Part shown: piece after piece, positions 1 to 8,204 of the stretch | Layout: each line of letters opens with the position of its first letter | Numbering within the stretch: position 1 is the stretch's first letter | NCBI GenBank assembly: GCA_001970855.1 | Contig: LSSN01002541.1 | Location: forward strand, 1 to 17,331 | Direction of reading: 5' to 3' | Length of the DNA stretch: 17,331 bases | Source of the DNA: Smittium culicis | Taxonomy: Eukaryota; Kickxellomycota; Harpellomycetes; Harpellales; Legeriomycetaceae | Position numbers and translations under genes: made by a program | The notes under the pieces: generated by a model | Database searches by the model: none | What the model saw: the letters and a program-made list of their open reading frames with translations, nothing else | What the model was told of the DNA's origin: nothing

Positions 1-155
1 TTTTTATTTTTATTTTTATTTTTATTTTTATTTTTATTTTTATTTTTATTTTTATTTTTATTTTTATTTTTATTTTTATTTTTATTTTTATTTTTATTTT
101 TATTTTTATTTTTATTTTTATTTTTATTTTTATTTTTATTTTTATTTTTATTTTT
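1..155. repeat. Perfect (TTTTTA)n hexanucleotide microsatellite
   Basis: Twenty-five uninterrupted TTTTTA units plus a final TTTTT, with no substitution, starting at the first base of the window, so the true length is unknown. The opposite strand reads TAAAAA. It contains no G on either repeat strand unit and is therefore not a usual telomere repeat. An array this uniform at a window edge may mark a contig end where assembly stopped. Confidence 0.97.
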
Positions 156-1220
156 GTAAAAATATTCAATCAATGATTCTTTCCAAAAAAAAAAAAAAAA
201 TGGAATAGTGCATTTTTATAGCAAAAAAATCTTTAGTAAACTTAGTGTTTTATTAAAGTTCTGCTAGTATATAAAGTATAAAATTAAGAGAAAAAGTATA
301 TAAATTCGGTAAAATAGATAATTTTTTAATGATAGGAATAGAATAATTAAGCAAAAGAGGAATTCTTTCATAGTAAAAACTCTACAAAGTAAATCCTTAG
401 TACAAAAAAAACTTACAGAAATTTATTCTATGTGAAAAATTTTTTAAAGGATTACCCTTTTATGGTAGGAATATCTTTATCACTCTTTTAGGTTATTTAT
501 ATATTTATAGATATATTTATCTACGACAGATTTATGCTTCATCAAAGCTAAAAAAATAATTTAAACTACGACACTACTCAAATATAGTTACTAATTTGGA
601 TAAAAAATTTTAATTAAAATTTCTAATTCGTGAAAAAAATCTAATAAAACTTTAGAACATATAATTATTTTCTTCGAATAAAAATTGGGAGTTAGATGTG
701 TTAAATTCAGCGTTAATGAAATTATCTGCAGATATGCCTAGACAATTAGCAAAAAATTGGTCAGTATATATTAAAACACGAATAAATATTTCAGAAATAA
801 AGAAATGTTTTATTTTTCAATTAAAATATTGATCTAAATTGAAGATTAAAATAAATAAAATTTCCATACAGTATAATTCGAAAAAAAAAAAAAAAAAAAA
901 AAAATTATATGAAAAATAGCAATCGCCTCATTCTAAAGTTAGAAGATATTACTTATGTGCTTCTAGAGTTTAAATATAGAATCAGTTGCACGAAAAATAG
1001 TTCCAATTCATATATTTAAATATTGCGAAGAAAAGATTTAGTTAATGCTATTGAGATTTTTATATATTCATATGTATTTATCGTCTTATTTTAACAACAT
1101 TTTCTGTTAGTAATATTGTAAAAAAAGTGAAAATATTTCACTTAAGAAAATCCACCTGTCTGTTTTGTCAAACTTTTTGTACGTATTATCGAGCCCTTGA
1201 GTGAAGAATAATTAATATTT
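156..1220. other. AT-rich DNA without a confident gene
   Basis: No gene can be supported here. The stretch holds A-runs at 185-200 (16 A, flanked by the inverted pentamers TTCCA/TGGAA) and at 881-904 (24 A). Two coding-like fragments stand out weakly. One is a stop-free plus-strand run at 665-832 (55 codons including the stop), containing WELDVLNSALMKL and ADMPRQLAKNW. The other is a 35-codon minus-strand run at 1107-1211 containing GLDNTYKKFDKTDRWIFL. Neither has a recognisable domain or a clear start, and runs of this length occur by chance in DNA of this composition. They may be debris of older mobile elements. Confidence 0.4.
881..904. repeat. A-homopolymer of 24
   Basis: An uninterrupted run of 24 A on the plus strand, the longest homopolymer in the window. 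It could be the fossil poly(A) tail of a retroposed sequence lying to its left on the plus strand (the 665-832 stop-free run is about 50 bp upstream) or simple slippage. No target-site duplication was found. Confidence 0.9.
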
Positions 1221-1244
1221 TATGAGAAGTAGAGTTATATTAAT

Positions 1245-1366
1245 TATCAAATTTATTGGATATTAATAAACGAAATTAAAAATCAATCAAACAAAAAAAA
1301 TTTTTTTTGGTGAGTTAAAACTGAAAACACCTCTATTTAATATCTATGTATTCTTTAGCAAAGGTA
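1245..1366 (+). repeat. Left (element 3') inverted terminal repeat of the DIRS-like element
   Basis: The reverse complement of 6984-7119. Exact shared blocks are 1245-1265 with 7099-7119 (21 nt), 1271-1288 with 7077-7094 (18 nt), 1313-1326 with 7029-7042 (14 nt) and 1329-1340 with 7015-7026 (12 nt), in colinear order. Similarity fades after about 1366. A weaker extension may continue outward to about 1221, where GAAGTAGAGTTATATTAA resembles the reverse complement of the right extension. Confidence 0.88.
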
Positions 1367-1436
1367 GGATAGGGGAAACGGTTGGTGGGAATAAATATGT
1401 CACTACTCCTAATATAATTCTGGTTAACCTTAGTAT

Positions 1437-1484
1437 AAGGGCTCAATCAATTATACATTATAGGTCGGAGTAGTATCATATTAA
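1437..1484 (+). repeat. Internal complementary region (ICR) of the DIRS-like element
   Basis: Positions 1456-1482 match the reverse complement of 7126-7152 at 23 of 27 bases (shared cores TCGGAGTA and TCATATT). That sequence is the outer extension of the right terminal repeat. The preceding AAGGGCTC (1437-1444) is the exact reverse complement of 1191-1198, just outside the left repeat; this 8-base match alone is weak. In DIRS-1 the ICR is complementary to the joined outer ends and lies inside the 3' terminal repeat, downstream of the recombinase gene. That is the placement seen here, the recombinase stop codon being at 1486-1488. Confidence 0.7.
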
Positions 1485-1485
1485 G

Positions 1486-1650
1486 TTAATTCAGAGGCAG
1501 TATCGCTTCATTCAAGTAGACTTGTGAGCTGCAGGAAATACGGTAGTATGTATCAAACATATAATAACTTGATCAAAATCCATTTGTAACGATGGCATCT
1601 GATGCTACTCCCGCTGAAGAAGCTAACGTAGCGACTATTGCACGAGTATT
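1486..1650 (-). pseudogene. Tyrosine recombinase, C-terminal catalytic piece (DIRS)
   Basis: Fifty-five codons ending in TAA at 1486-1488. The piece resembles the last part of DIRS/phage-integrase-type tyrosine recombinases, where an HxxR box is followed by a small-residue helix, a W-S stretch and the nucleophilic tyrosine. Visible here are TRAIVATLASSAGVASDAIV, then NGF-stop-SSYYMFDTYYRIS; DTYYRI carries the candidate catalytic tyrosine. The stop (TGA, 1573-1575) stands where related proteins have Trp, which a single base change explains. The His and Arg expected in the HxxR box are not visible: the aligned stretch reads RAIV. The reading frame differs from the upstream recombinase fragment, from which it is separated by about 600 bp. 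Dead fragment; identity inferred from motif order and its place next to the ICR. Confidence 0.72.
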
Positions 1651-2259
1651 TGGTATGGGAATTTTGGGTGAGCAGTCAATAAAAATCGAAATTTTATGTA
1701 TATTCCTGTTAATACTGTCCACAGAAAATGCAATTTCATTCTTTCATATATGTATAAGTTTTAGCTACTGCGGCCAAATCTTTCTGTTCTTTTGAGCGTA
1801 TGCTCATAGAGCTCATTTTTATATTGGATCTATTTTTTTTTAATTAGGGTTTAATTAATATTTAATATAAAAATAAAGAGGTTTAAATTTTGGTATAAAA
1901 GGTCTATTATTTTATGTAAAGCGATGATATTACTAATAGTAAGCTTATCAAAAAAACTGAAAGATATTAAATGAAATACTAAATTCTTAAATTTAGCCTT
2001 TTTTCGATTTTTCTTTTAACTTTTCCTATTTTTTGATGATGTTTCTTTGTCGTTTTGTGGCGGATTTCACCTTTCGGAATTCATGTCAAATTTTACGACA
2101 TGAATTTTTTTATACTAATCATAGTAAATTTAATTCACTAAAGCAGTCATTATTGGGCCATTAAACTGTTTTATTTATCTATACATCATTATTATATTCA
2201 ATAAGGTTAAATTTTAAAAGATAATTTTCGGAAAATAAAATAAAAATCAGAATATAGAA
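1651..2259. other. Foreign or expanded AT-rich segment splitting the recombinase
   Basis: In tyrosine recombinases the region between the fragment ending near 2260 and the HxxR-like box at about 1650 normally spans a few tens of residues, yet some 600 bp separate them here. The segment is more AT-rich than the flanking pseudogene. It contains a 26-residue minus-strand ORF (1736-1816) beginning MSSMSIRSKEQKDLAAVAK, which I do not recognise. No terminal repeats or target duplication were found. It is either a small insertion or divergent filler; the boundaries are approximate. Confidence 0.45.
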
Positions 2260-3085
2260 TCAAATCACAAAGAGAATTCTATGAACGGCTCTACACTTAC
2301 ACATATATATTGAAACAGTCTATTTACTCTGAATATATCTGTTGTTGATGTGAGGGGTCATGCACGGAAAGCTCGCCACTTTAGCTTTATAAGCCATGTA
2401 CGACTCTACCGGGAAAAAAAAAAGATCCGAGTGGCAAAGGATTCCACAAGGGCGCTCTATTGTACTCCCTTTTCTCTTTTTTTTTATGCGCTACTATTAC
2501 TAGTACCAAAATTGAGTCTCTTATATAGCTCATCGATTTATCGATCCGATAAATATCGCTAGATCTAACAAGCTCGATAATCGATAACATCAAATATAGT
2601 TTTGATTTTGGAGTTTCTATTTCTAGCTATGAGGCCGTTCCCTACTATCTGAATTTTTCTAGAACAGGTGAAATATCGATGGTGGGTCGGATAAATGATT
2701 TTATGTATCTCTCTTTGATGACTTTAAAGATTGAATTATAGTACGATTGGTAGCTAATATGATACGTATTAGTTACCAATTGTACGAGTTTAGATTTATA
2801 AGATTTAATTAAGTTTGAACTCTATTTTCTTTCTTCGTATATCTTTGCTAAATAGCTAACAATCGTATCTACTGAAATTGGGCTAGGTAGGTTATTTGAA
2901 ATACGCCAATATAAGAATTTTTTCTGAGTACTATATAATCTTGAGCGGAGTCTGATCGATCTGTCGATTGAGATTATGATATTGATGGCTACTTCGGTCA
3001 ATCCCTGCGCTTCAAGGATGCTACGCATATCCTTCATGCGATTAAAGAACAGATCTTGTTCTTCGATAGCGGCAAATTTCCGCAT
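2260..3085 (-). pseudogene. Tyrosine recombinase, N-terminal and core fragment (DIRS)
   Basis: One minus frame runs from 3085 to about 2387. It begins with a SAM-like, core-DNA-binding type domain: GLTEVAINIIISIDRSIRLR, a W-containing helix (FLYWRISNNLPSP), and SVDTIVSYLAKIYEERK before a stop at 2822. Past that stop the same frame continues through KSKLVQLV, IKSFIRPTIDISPVLEKF and LVRSSDIYRIDKS. The last resembles the conserved first catalytic-arginine box (L-R-SD-RI) of the family. After a frameshift near 2390-2410 come PCMTPHINN and TVSIYMCKCR. DIRS elements place this recombinase after RT/RNase H, as here. Several in-frame stops are present, and a 19-bp hairpin (2741-2785) lies within it. 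Confidence 0.72.
2741..2785. repeat. 19-bp stem hairpin inside the recombinase remnant
   Basis: Arms 2741-2759 and 2767-2785 are inverted copies with 17 of 19 positions matching, around a 7-base loop (2760-2766). It lies where the recombinase remnant should encode helix residues. It may therefore be a small foldback insertion or an incidental palindrome created by decay. Confidence 0.8.
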
Positions 3086-4690
3086 TTTGGATCCAGTACT
3101 ATCGAAGTTGCTTCCAATATGGTCGGCGGTTCCAGTACCAATGGCAGAAAATCTGTTAAAAAGTTGCCGACGTCTAGTCTGGTATTATCTATATTAAGTT
3201 TATCCTTTCCTTTCAAACCTTTTGTAGCACATTCGGTATAAGGTTCCAAGGTAGGCAGCAATACGGGGAAACCCGCCCCTTCCATGTGTGCACAAATTCT
3301 TTTATTCACATTGCTTTTCTGTCTTCGTTCCAGCAAAAATATGCCTGTAGGTGAGGATTTTCGTGAGAGGCGAACAGTTCTATTCTGTGGGGTTAAAATA
3401 TTTTCTCTATGACTAAAAAGGTTTATTTGGATAGCAATGACTCTGTATGCGCCGTTAACAGATAACATGATTCATAGGGTTCAGGAATGTAGGAAAATAT
3501 GTGACTTACAAATCTGTTCTGTTTTCAGACTATGAAACCAAAATTTTTGTGAAATTTCGAGCAACTTCATAGAGGTAGTTTCTCTAAACTTCTTGGCATA
3601 TGAAAGAGATGTGGTGTTTTATGATTATATTAATACAGACTTCTCAACAAAAGAATGGATTCGGACTGCATGTAATATCGCTATTAATTATTTTTCGTTG
3701 ATTCGAAGCAATTTTTCCGAATCTATAATGGTACTAAAATAAGATTATAAGCCCACAAATATCCCCCAAGTCGTGTCGCTGGCATCAGTAAATTGATATA
3801 TTCCCGGTACATCGAGGAGGAAACTTGAACCATTCCGTTTCTTCAAATGGCTCCTGTACCACTCGAGATTGTTGATGGCTGGTGAAGTCACCTGAATCAT
3901 CGAGTACCAGTTCAATGCCTCTGAAACACTGTAATTCTTTAATTCCAGCAATCTTTGGAGAATTAGGAGGTCTGTAAAAAGAGCCGCTGACATCGATTTT
4001 GCCATCCCAATGAATGATACTAGCGTTCTTATAGAGACTGTTTTTGGCTTGATAAATTTTATTGCTTTCCTTCAGAGGTCTCTGATCTTATTTCGAGGAA
4101 CTTTGAGTGTTTTCGATCTGTAATTTGTCAAAATTTCTAAGTTTTGTATCGATATTTTGGGCTTAAGAGATAATTTTTCGGCATTTATCTTGTATCCCAA
4201 GCTTTTAAGTTTCTCTAGAATAATATACAGATTGAGTGAAAAGTTTACCTTGGTTTTAACTAAAACTAACAGATCTTCTAGTTATTTTGACATTCTTATG
4301 CCCAATAAACGAGCCCATTTAATCATTTGTCTGAGCTTTTTCGTAAAGATTAATGAGCTGAGTGAAAGACAGAATGTGATTTCCATGAATTAGTAACGTA
4401 TATCATTCCATGGAAGCCTCAGATATTTCATGCAATTCTTGTTGATCAGTATATGTAGGAACGCATCCTCCAAATCTATTGACACCATGCAATCCTTACA
4501 CCTTATCAACTTGCATGTCGAGGCCGAATTTTCCATTTTAAATTTCCTCTTCGTTAGGTTCAGGTTCAAGTGGCAAAAATTTAGAACTAGTCGGAGGTCC
4601 CCATTCTTCTTCGGAGTTCTGAATAGGCTTGAATAGTAACCGCTGTGTGTGAAGATATCTCCTCTATGATCCTATTAGAAATTAGCACAT
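3034..4690 (-). pseudogene. DIRS pol: reverse transcriptase, RNase H and linker to recombinase
   Basis: A single minus frame from 4638 to 3034 with several in-frame stops. RT motifs in order: YYSSLFRTPKKNGDLRLVLN, then KFKMEN, then MVSIDLEDAFLHILINK (the first catalytic aspartate motif, about 4490-4440), then a stop at 4390-4392. Next come WARLLGIRMSK-stop-LEDLLVL, where the usual YLDD box reads stop-LED (about 4271-4290). RTLVSFIGMAKSMSAALFTD and WYRSHLKKRNGSSFL follow, then QFTDASDTTWGIFVG, the start of RNase H. LRINEK-stop-LIAILHAVRI and NTTSLSYAKKF continue RNase H. The segment INLFSHRENILTP and LDPKCGNLPLSKNK leads toward the recombinase, which begins in another frame near 3050. Upstream of 4638 the frame shifts, with EKVDVLISNRIIEEI (about 4690) in another frame. 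Both the catalytic box and the frame are lost, so the enzyme is inactive. Confidence 0.85.
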
Positions 4691-4873
4691 CTACTTTTTC
4701 TGCCAGGAGCCTTGATGATCTCGGATCCATTTTCCTCTTGCTCATGCAAGATCTAATTTTATGAGGAAGTGGGGTGCTGAAAAAGATTGAAAACCCTTCG
4801 TGGATAGCCTACTTTAGCCATTTTCTGTCTGTATGTAGACCCTATACGTGGCAGAAATTTTGAAGGCAAACTC

Positions 4874-5600
4874 CTACTGAAGGCTCCTCCCACGAATTCG
4901 AAATCTCAAGCTAGTCCTTGTGGTTTTCTGGGAGTTTGGAGTATTTCCGTGTGCTTTCAAATTATCTTTCGGCGCTGCGGCAATTACTGAGACTTGAGCT
5001 GCGTCTGAAGCAGCAATCTTCTGGTGCCAACGAAGGAACTGTATGGTTCTACTGATCCTGAATGTCTTATTCGCTGAAATTAGCTCATTCAGAACTACAT
5101 GATTAATAAGCGGTTTGCTCTCATAAGGTTTAATTTGTGGAATCTTTCTCGGGAGCTACATACATCGATACAAGTTGTAAACTCTAGCTTGGGTGATATT
5201 AGTTGAAAAATCAGACGACAGCACTCGTATTGTGTTAGCAAAGATAAAAAATTCGTCATCCACCGGAATTTCGTGGTTATTCTGCATTCTTAAGTGAAAA
5301 AAATAATCTACTGGACTGGTAACCTGTGCTAGCATCACTTGGATACTATTGACAGCAGCATCAACATTTTCTTATGACTCTGGGGCAGTTTCATTAAAGT
5401 GAAGAGGGGAAATTTTATTTATATTGTGCGAGTACTTTCATATATTACCTCACAGTTGTTCTCTTATGACAAGGGGGCCCTATAAAAGTCTTCCTCGATC
5501 GATGGAAGAGCTTCGATTAGACATGAATAGGTCGTGAGGTGTCGTACTGGCATTCTATTGGTGACATGTTCTAAACATATATCCTGGTTATGAAGTTGTT
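4874..5600 (-). pseudogene. DIRS gag-like ORF remnant
   Basis: This is the best preserved part of the element. From about 5440 to the stop at 4874-4876 one minus frame holds NKISPLHFNETAPES, then a stop, then ENVDAAVNSIQVMLAQVTSP, VDYFFHLRMQNNHEIPVDDE, FANTIRVLSSDFSTNITQAR and, after another stop, LPREIPQIKPYESKPLINHV. Near the end AASDAAQVSVIAAAPKDN and RTSLRFRIRGRS form a basic tail. Further upstream (5600-5440) a different frame gives YSCLIEALPSIEEDFYRAPL. It precedes RT/RNase H in element order, the usual position of gag, and it uses a different frame from pol. The gag assignment rests on position and general character; there is no zinc knuckle to confirm it. Confidence 0.65.
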
Positions 5601-5680
5601 TTGGTAATAAACTGTTAATCTTTTCGTTAATTTAGGTGGAAAATGCCATCTTTTGTTCATGCAAGTTATTTGATATAACT

Positions 5681-5692
5681 TTTTTTTTTTAG
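5681..5692 (-). other. Possible poly(A) end of the LINE insertion
   Basis: A run of about ten T on the plus strand (A on the minus strand) lies downstream of the LINE coding fragment in its direction of transcription and just before gag-type sequence resumes. This is where a LINE tail would be expected. No target-site duplication could be confirmed, so the assignment is tentative. Confidence 0.3.
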
Positions 5693-5839
5693 AAGAAAGC
5701 CTATCAAAGAGCTTCTTATACGTCTATTTTTGAAGAAAATAAATAAAAAATAACAGGGAAAAAAAGAAAATATAATGTTGCTCTAAATATGTCTATTTAT
5801 TTTGTCTAGTTGTTTAACCACAGCTGTTGTGGAATATTG

Positions 5840-6930
5840 TCCTGTTATCATTATTGTTTGTAAACCAGTTAATTTTTATATTTAACTATTTCGATTTGTT
5901 GAGATCACTATCACATCCATTCGTATCATCCATAATTATATTCTTTACTTTATCCTTCCAATTGTTAAATAAAGTATGCGGGTCTGTTTCAGTCTGGTTC
6001 AAATTTAGCTGAGTTCTGGCTACATGCAATTCCCAAATTGCCTTTGCACATAAAATGCTATGATTTGCGATGTGCTAATTAAATTTTACAACATGATCAT
6101 TATGTCAAATTTGTTGATATTGAATAAATTAGTATTGTTGGAATTAAAAGAAATACGTTTAAAAAATGAGGCTATTAATTCCCAATAAGACTTTGCCTTT
6201 ACAAATTCAAAGAAAATATGTTTAGTGTCTTCTTTCTCAAAGCAATGCATATATTTATTATTTGTTTGCGTATTAATTATCACCATCTTCTTTGCTGTCC
6301 ATAAACCATTATGGTAAATGAGCCAGATTAAAGATTTAATTTTCGGTTCTACTCTCAGCCTATAAATAGTATCCCAACTGAATTTAAAAGTAGTATCTAC
6401 TTCCATGATATCACAATCTTTTAAGTTTGATGATAGTTTCATATTTTTTTCCGTTAAAAACGTTCTCACTACTTTTGCGGTATATTCACGAGTTATCTTT
6501 CCTGCGAGTTTTAGCTTACCTAACGGACCAAATGGTTTACTGCAGGCTATCTGGGCTACTAAGAAATTCAATATTTTATTTTAAACGTCAGCAGTGAATG
6601 AAAATAATTTTGTATTTCTTGCTGCGAGTGCTAATTTTCTGGAGACTGGCCAATTTGTCATCGTTTCGCTCTTATTTAGTATATCCTTCCACAAAAACAT
6701 TTTTTTTTTTGTATTTTTATCCTTTCGCTCTTACTAAATTTAATATTCACAATATTTTTGTGAATAGATACTGGCAGATATAAGATTTCATCCAGGATTC
6801 AAGAGTTTTCAACGTCTTCGGAAATACAATTCATTTTTTTTGCAGTCGTTATAACATCTTTATAGAAACCTGATATGCTCCTTTGAAATTTTAAGGACCT
6901 AATAAGATATAATCTAAATTTAAAATTCAT
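5840..6930 (-). pseudogene. LINE (non-LTR retrotransposon) 3' fragment with zf-RVT domain
   Basis: A 5'-truncated non-LTR retrotransposon ORF2 tail. In minus-strand order, with frameshifts between blocks: FYKDVITTAKKMNCISEDV and ILDEILYLPVSIHKNIVNIK (about 6880-6760), FLWKDILNKSETMTNWPVSR and KLALAARNTKLFSF (about 6700-6600), then an open stretch 6571-6086. That stretch carries the reverse-transcriptase zinc-binding (zf-RVT) signature: FSWDTIYRLRVEPKIKSLIW, LIYHNGLWTAKK, a Cys in MHCFEKEDTKHIFFEF and AKSYWELIASFF. The pattern W-x-VxPK-W-HxxL-C-E-x-x-H-F-W is typical; the second Cys of the usual CxxC pair is absent (MHCFEKE). After a frameshift, HSILCAKAIWELHVARTQLN ends the recognisable part. 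The catalytic RT core is not present. It lies between DIRS gag and the DIRS 5' repeat, so it appears nested. Confidence 0.78.
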
Positions 6931-6983
6931 GGAACAATAATTTTTTTTTTTTAAAATGAAAATCTATTTATTAAGCGGTAGAG

Positions 6984-7154
6984 TACCCCTGCAAAAGAAA
7001 TATTGATATGTATTTTAAATAGAGGTACTTTCAGTTTTAACTCCCCCCCCCTCCCCCAAAAAAATTTTTTTTGTTCGATTGATTTTTAATTTCGTTTTTA
7101 ATATCCAATAAATTTGATAGCACACAATATGAAATTACTCCGATCTATAATATG
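6984..7154 (-). repeat. Right (element 5') inverted terminal repeat plus extension
   Basis: Positions 6984-7119 are the reverse complement of 1245-1366, with four long exact blocks as listed for the left repeat. A C-rich tract (7042-7056, interrupted by one T) replaces the shorter GGTGA of the left copy. Positions 7120-7154 extend beyond the core; 7126-7152 recur, inverted, as the internal complementary region. The extra terminal extension on one side matches DIRS-1 architecture. Confidence 0.85.
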
Positions 7155-8066
7155 CAGTATATTTTGTGCTTGTTATTTATATATTAGTAATTATTAAGTT
7201 TCACAAACCTTTAAAATAATAAAAAAATTAAAAATGTAATGAAAAAATAACAAATTTATTTTGTTATTATTTGTCAGGCTTGCGATTAGTAAATTTGATA
7301 TCAATTACTATAAAGCTTAATTTAACTAGTAGAAAATAAAGCTTAAGTAAATAAAGGTGATAAAATGGAAATAAGTAACTGGGTGAAACAGAGTAAATAT
7401 ATTTTTTGAGAATCATTATCTGTTTCCGTCCTTATTATAAACTTGGAACAGAAAATTACTGCGTTACTACAATATATATGCGTGACATAAATTTTTGAAA
7501 ACTATTTTTTAAATACGCTCTTTTTTTGAGCACTTTGAGAATATCCCACTCTTTATTTTTATTATTCTTAATATCTCTTTATTTTACTTTGATTTAACTT
7601 TATATAAAAACAAATATTTGTACTTATTAAATTAATTATTTGGTTGAACTCCAAGCTAGCAATCTAAGTGATATGAATAAAATAAATAAATATGACAAAT
7701 AATCAAGATATTTTTATTTGGATATTTTTTGTTTATTTTATAACTTGCTTATGATATTTTCCATCGCACATGAATATTATTAGTTGAACTGCGAAAGCAA
7801 GAATTTTTATGTTAAATCTTTATGTAAAGATAATCTAATCTTATCACAAATTTAGAAAAAAATTTCTGAAAAGCGGAAATAAAATTGAGAATTAAGTATA
7901 ATTTTAAAATTTAGCAACCTATTATTTTTTTTACTATCTATAATTTTGATGATATATATATTTTTTTCTTACGATCTCTATTTATTTTAATCTCACTAAT
8001 ACTAGTTATAAATTAGTTTTTTATGTAGCTATAATTATATTATGCAATATAGGATCATTCTAACAT
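7155..8066. other. AT-rich DNA without a recognisable gene
   Basis: Dominated by short A and T runs. A perfect 9-bp inverted repeat (7246-7254 with 7260-7268, loop of 5) consists only of A/T-rich bases and may be incidental. A possible acceptor (CTTTCGCAG, near 7790) on the minus strand could belong to the small exon at 8083-8204, but no extended reading frame follows it. I see nothing else. Confidence 0.5.
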
Positions 8067-8204
8067 CTAATGAATGTAATACATATGCAGAGGAGTTTTG
8101 TTTTCTGCTTGCCCTTTCTTCTTTAGAACTATCGGCTCAGCAGAATTAGCAATGATCTCAGAGGATGTTTGAGATTGTGGGCTTTGGAACGATTCTTTGA
8201 TCAT
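8067..8204 (-). CDS. Small unrecognised ORF or first exon (45 residues)
   Basis: ATG at 8204-8202, TAG at 8067-8069. The product starts MIKESFQSPQSQTSSEIIAN and continues SAEPIVLKKKGQAENKTPLH. This patch is clearly less AT-rich than the DNA around it and uses Ser, Pro, Gln and Glu codons like the two real genes in the window, whereas its surroundings read as filler. A GTATTA donor-like site (8082-8081) after CTGCATAT allows the ORF to be a first exon ending at 8083, with a possible acceptor near 7790, but the continuation could not be fixed. The hydrophilic N-terminus with a KKK cluster shows no domain I recognise. It may be a genuine small gene, an exon of a larger one, or a remnant. Confidence 0.35.
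   Translation of the reverse strand: MIKESFQSPQSQTSSEIIANSAEPIVLKKKGQAENKTPLHMYYIH

Larger units (their letters stand above)
1221..7154 (-). mobile_element. Decayed DIRS-like tyrosine-recombinase retrotransposon with nested insertions
   Basis: An element of about 5.9 kb read on the minus strand. Its ends are inverted copies of each other (1245-1366 against 6984-7119), and a further copy of the outermost right-end sequence lies just inside the left repeat (1456-1482). Between them, in element order, are remnants of gag (5600-4874), reverse transcriptase with RNase H (4638 to about 3034) and a tyrosine recombinase (3085-2260 and 1650-1486). Inverted terminal repeats, an internal complementary region near the 3' end, and RT/RH followed by a tyrosine recombinase instead of an integrase are the defining traits of the DIRS order. 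No DNA adenine methyltransferase domain was recognised. Every reading frame is interrupted, and a LINE fragment plus about 600 bp of other DNA are inserted, so this copy is dead. Exact outer ends are uncertain by tens of bases. Confidence 0.85.

Noticed and set aside
1..155. TTTTTA array as a telomere
   Set aside because: Telomeric repeats have G-rich strands; this unit has no G and there is no other sign of a chromosome end.
1592..1795. A plus-strand ORF starting MASDATPAEEANVATIARVF
   Set aside because: Its first part is the antisense of the recombinase C-terminus on the minus strand; the remainder is AT-rich filler.
4157..4636. Two plus-strand ORFs (4157-4393 and 4430-4636)
   Set aside because: Both are antisense shadows of the reverse transcriptase remnant, whose motifs are on the minus strand.
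7246..7268. Perfect 9-bp inverted repeat
   Set aside because: Almost purely A/T and short; such repeats arise often by chance in this DNA.
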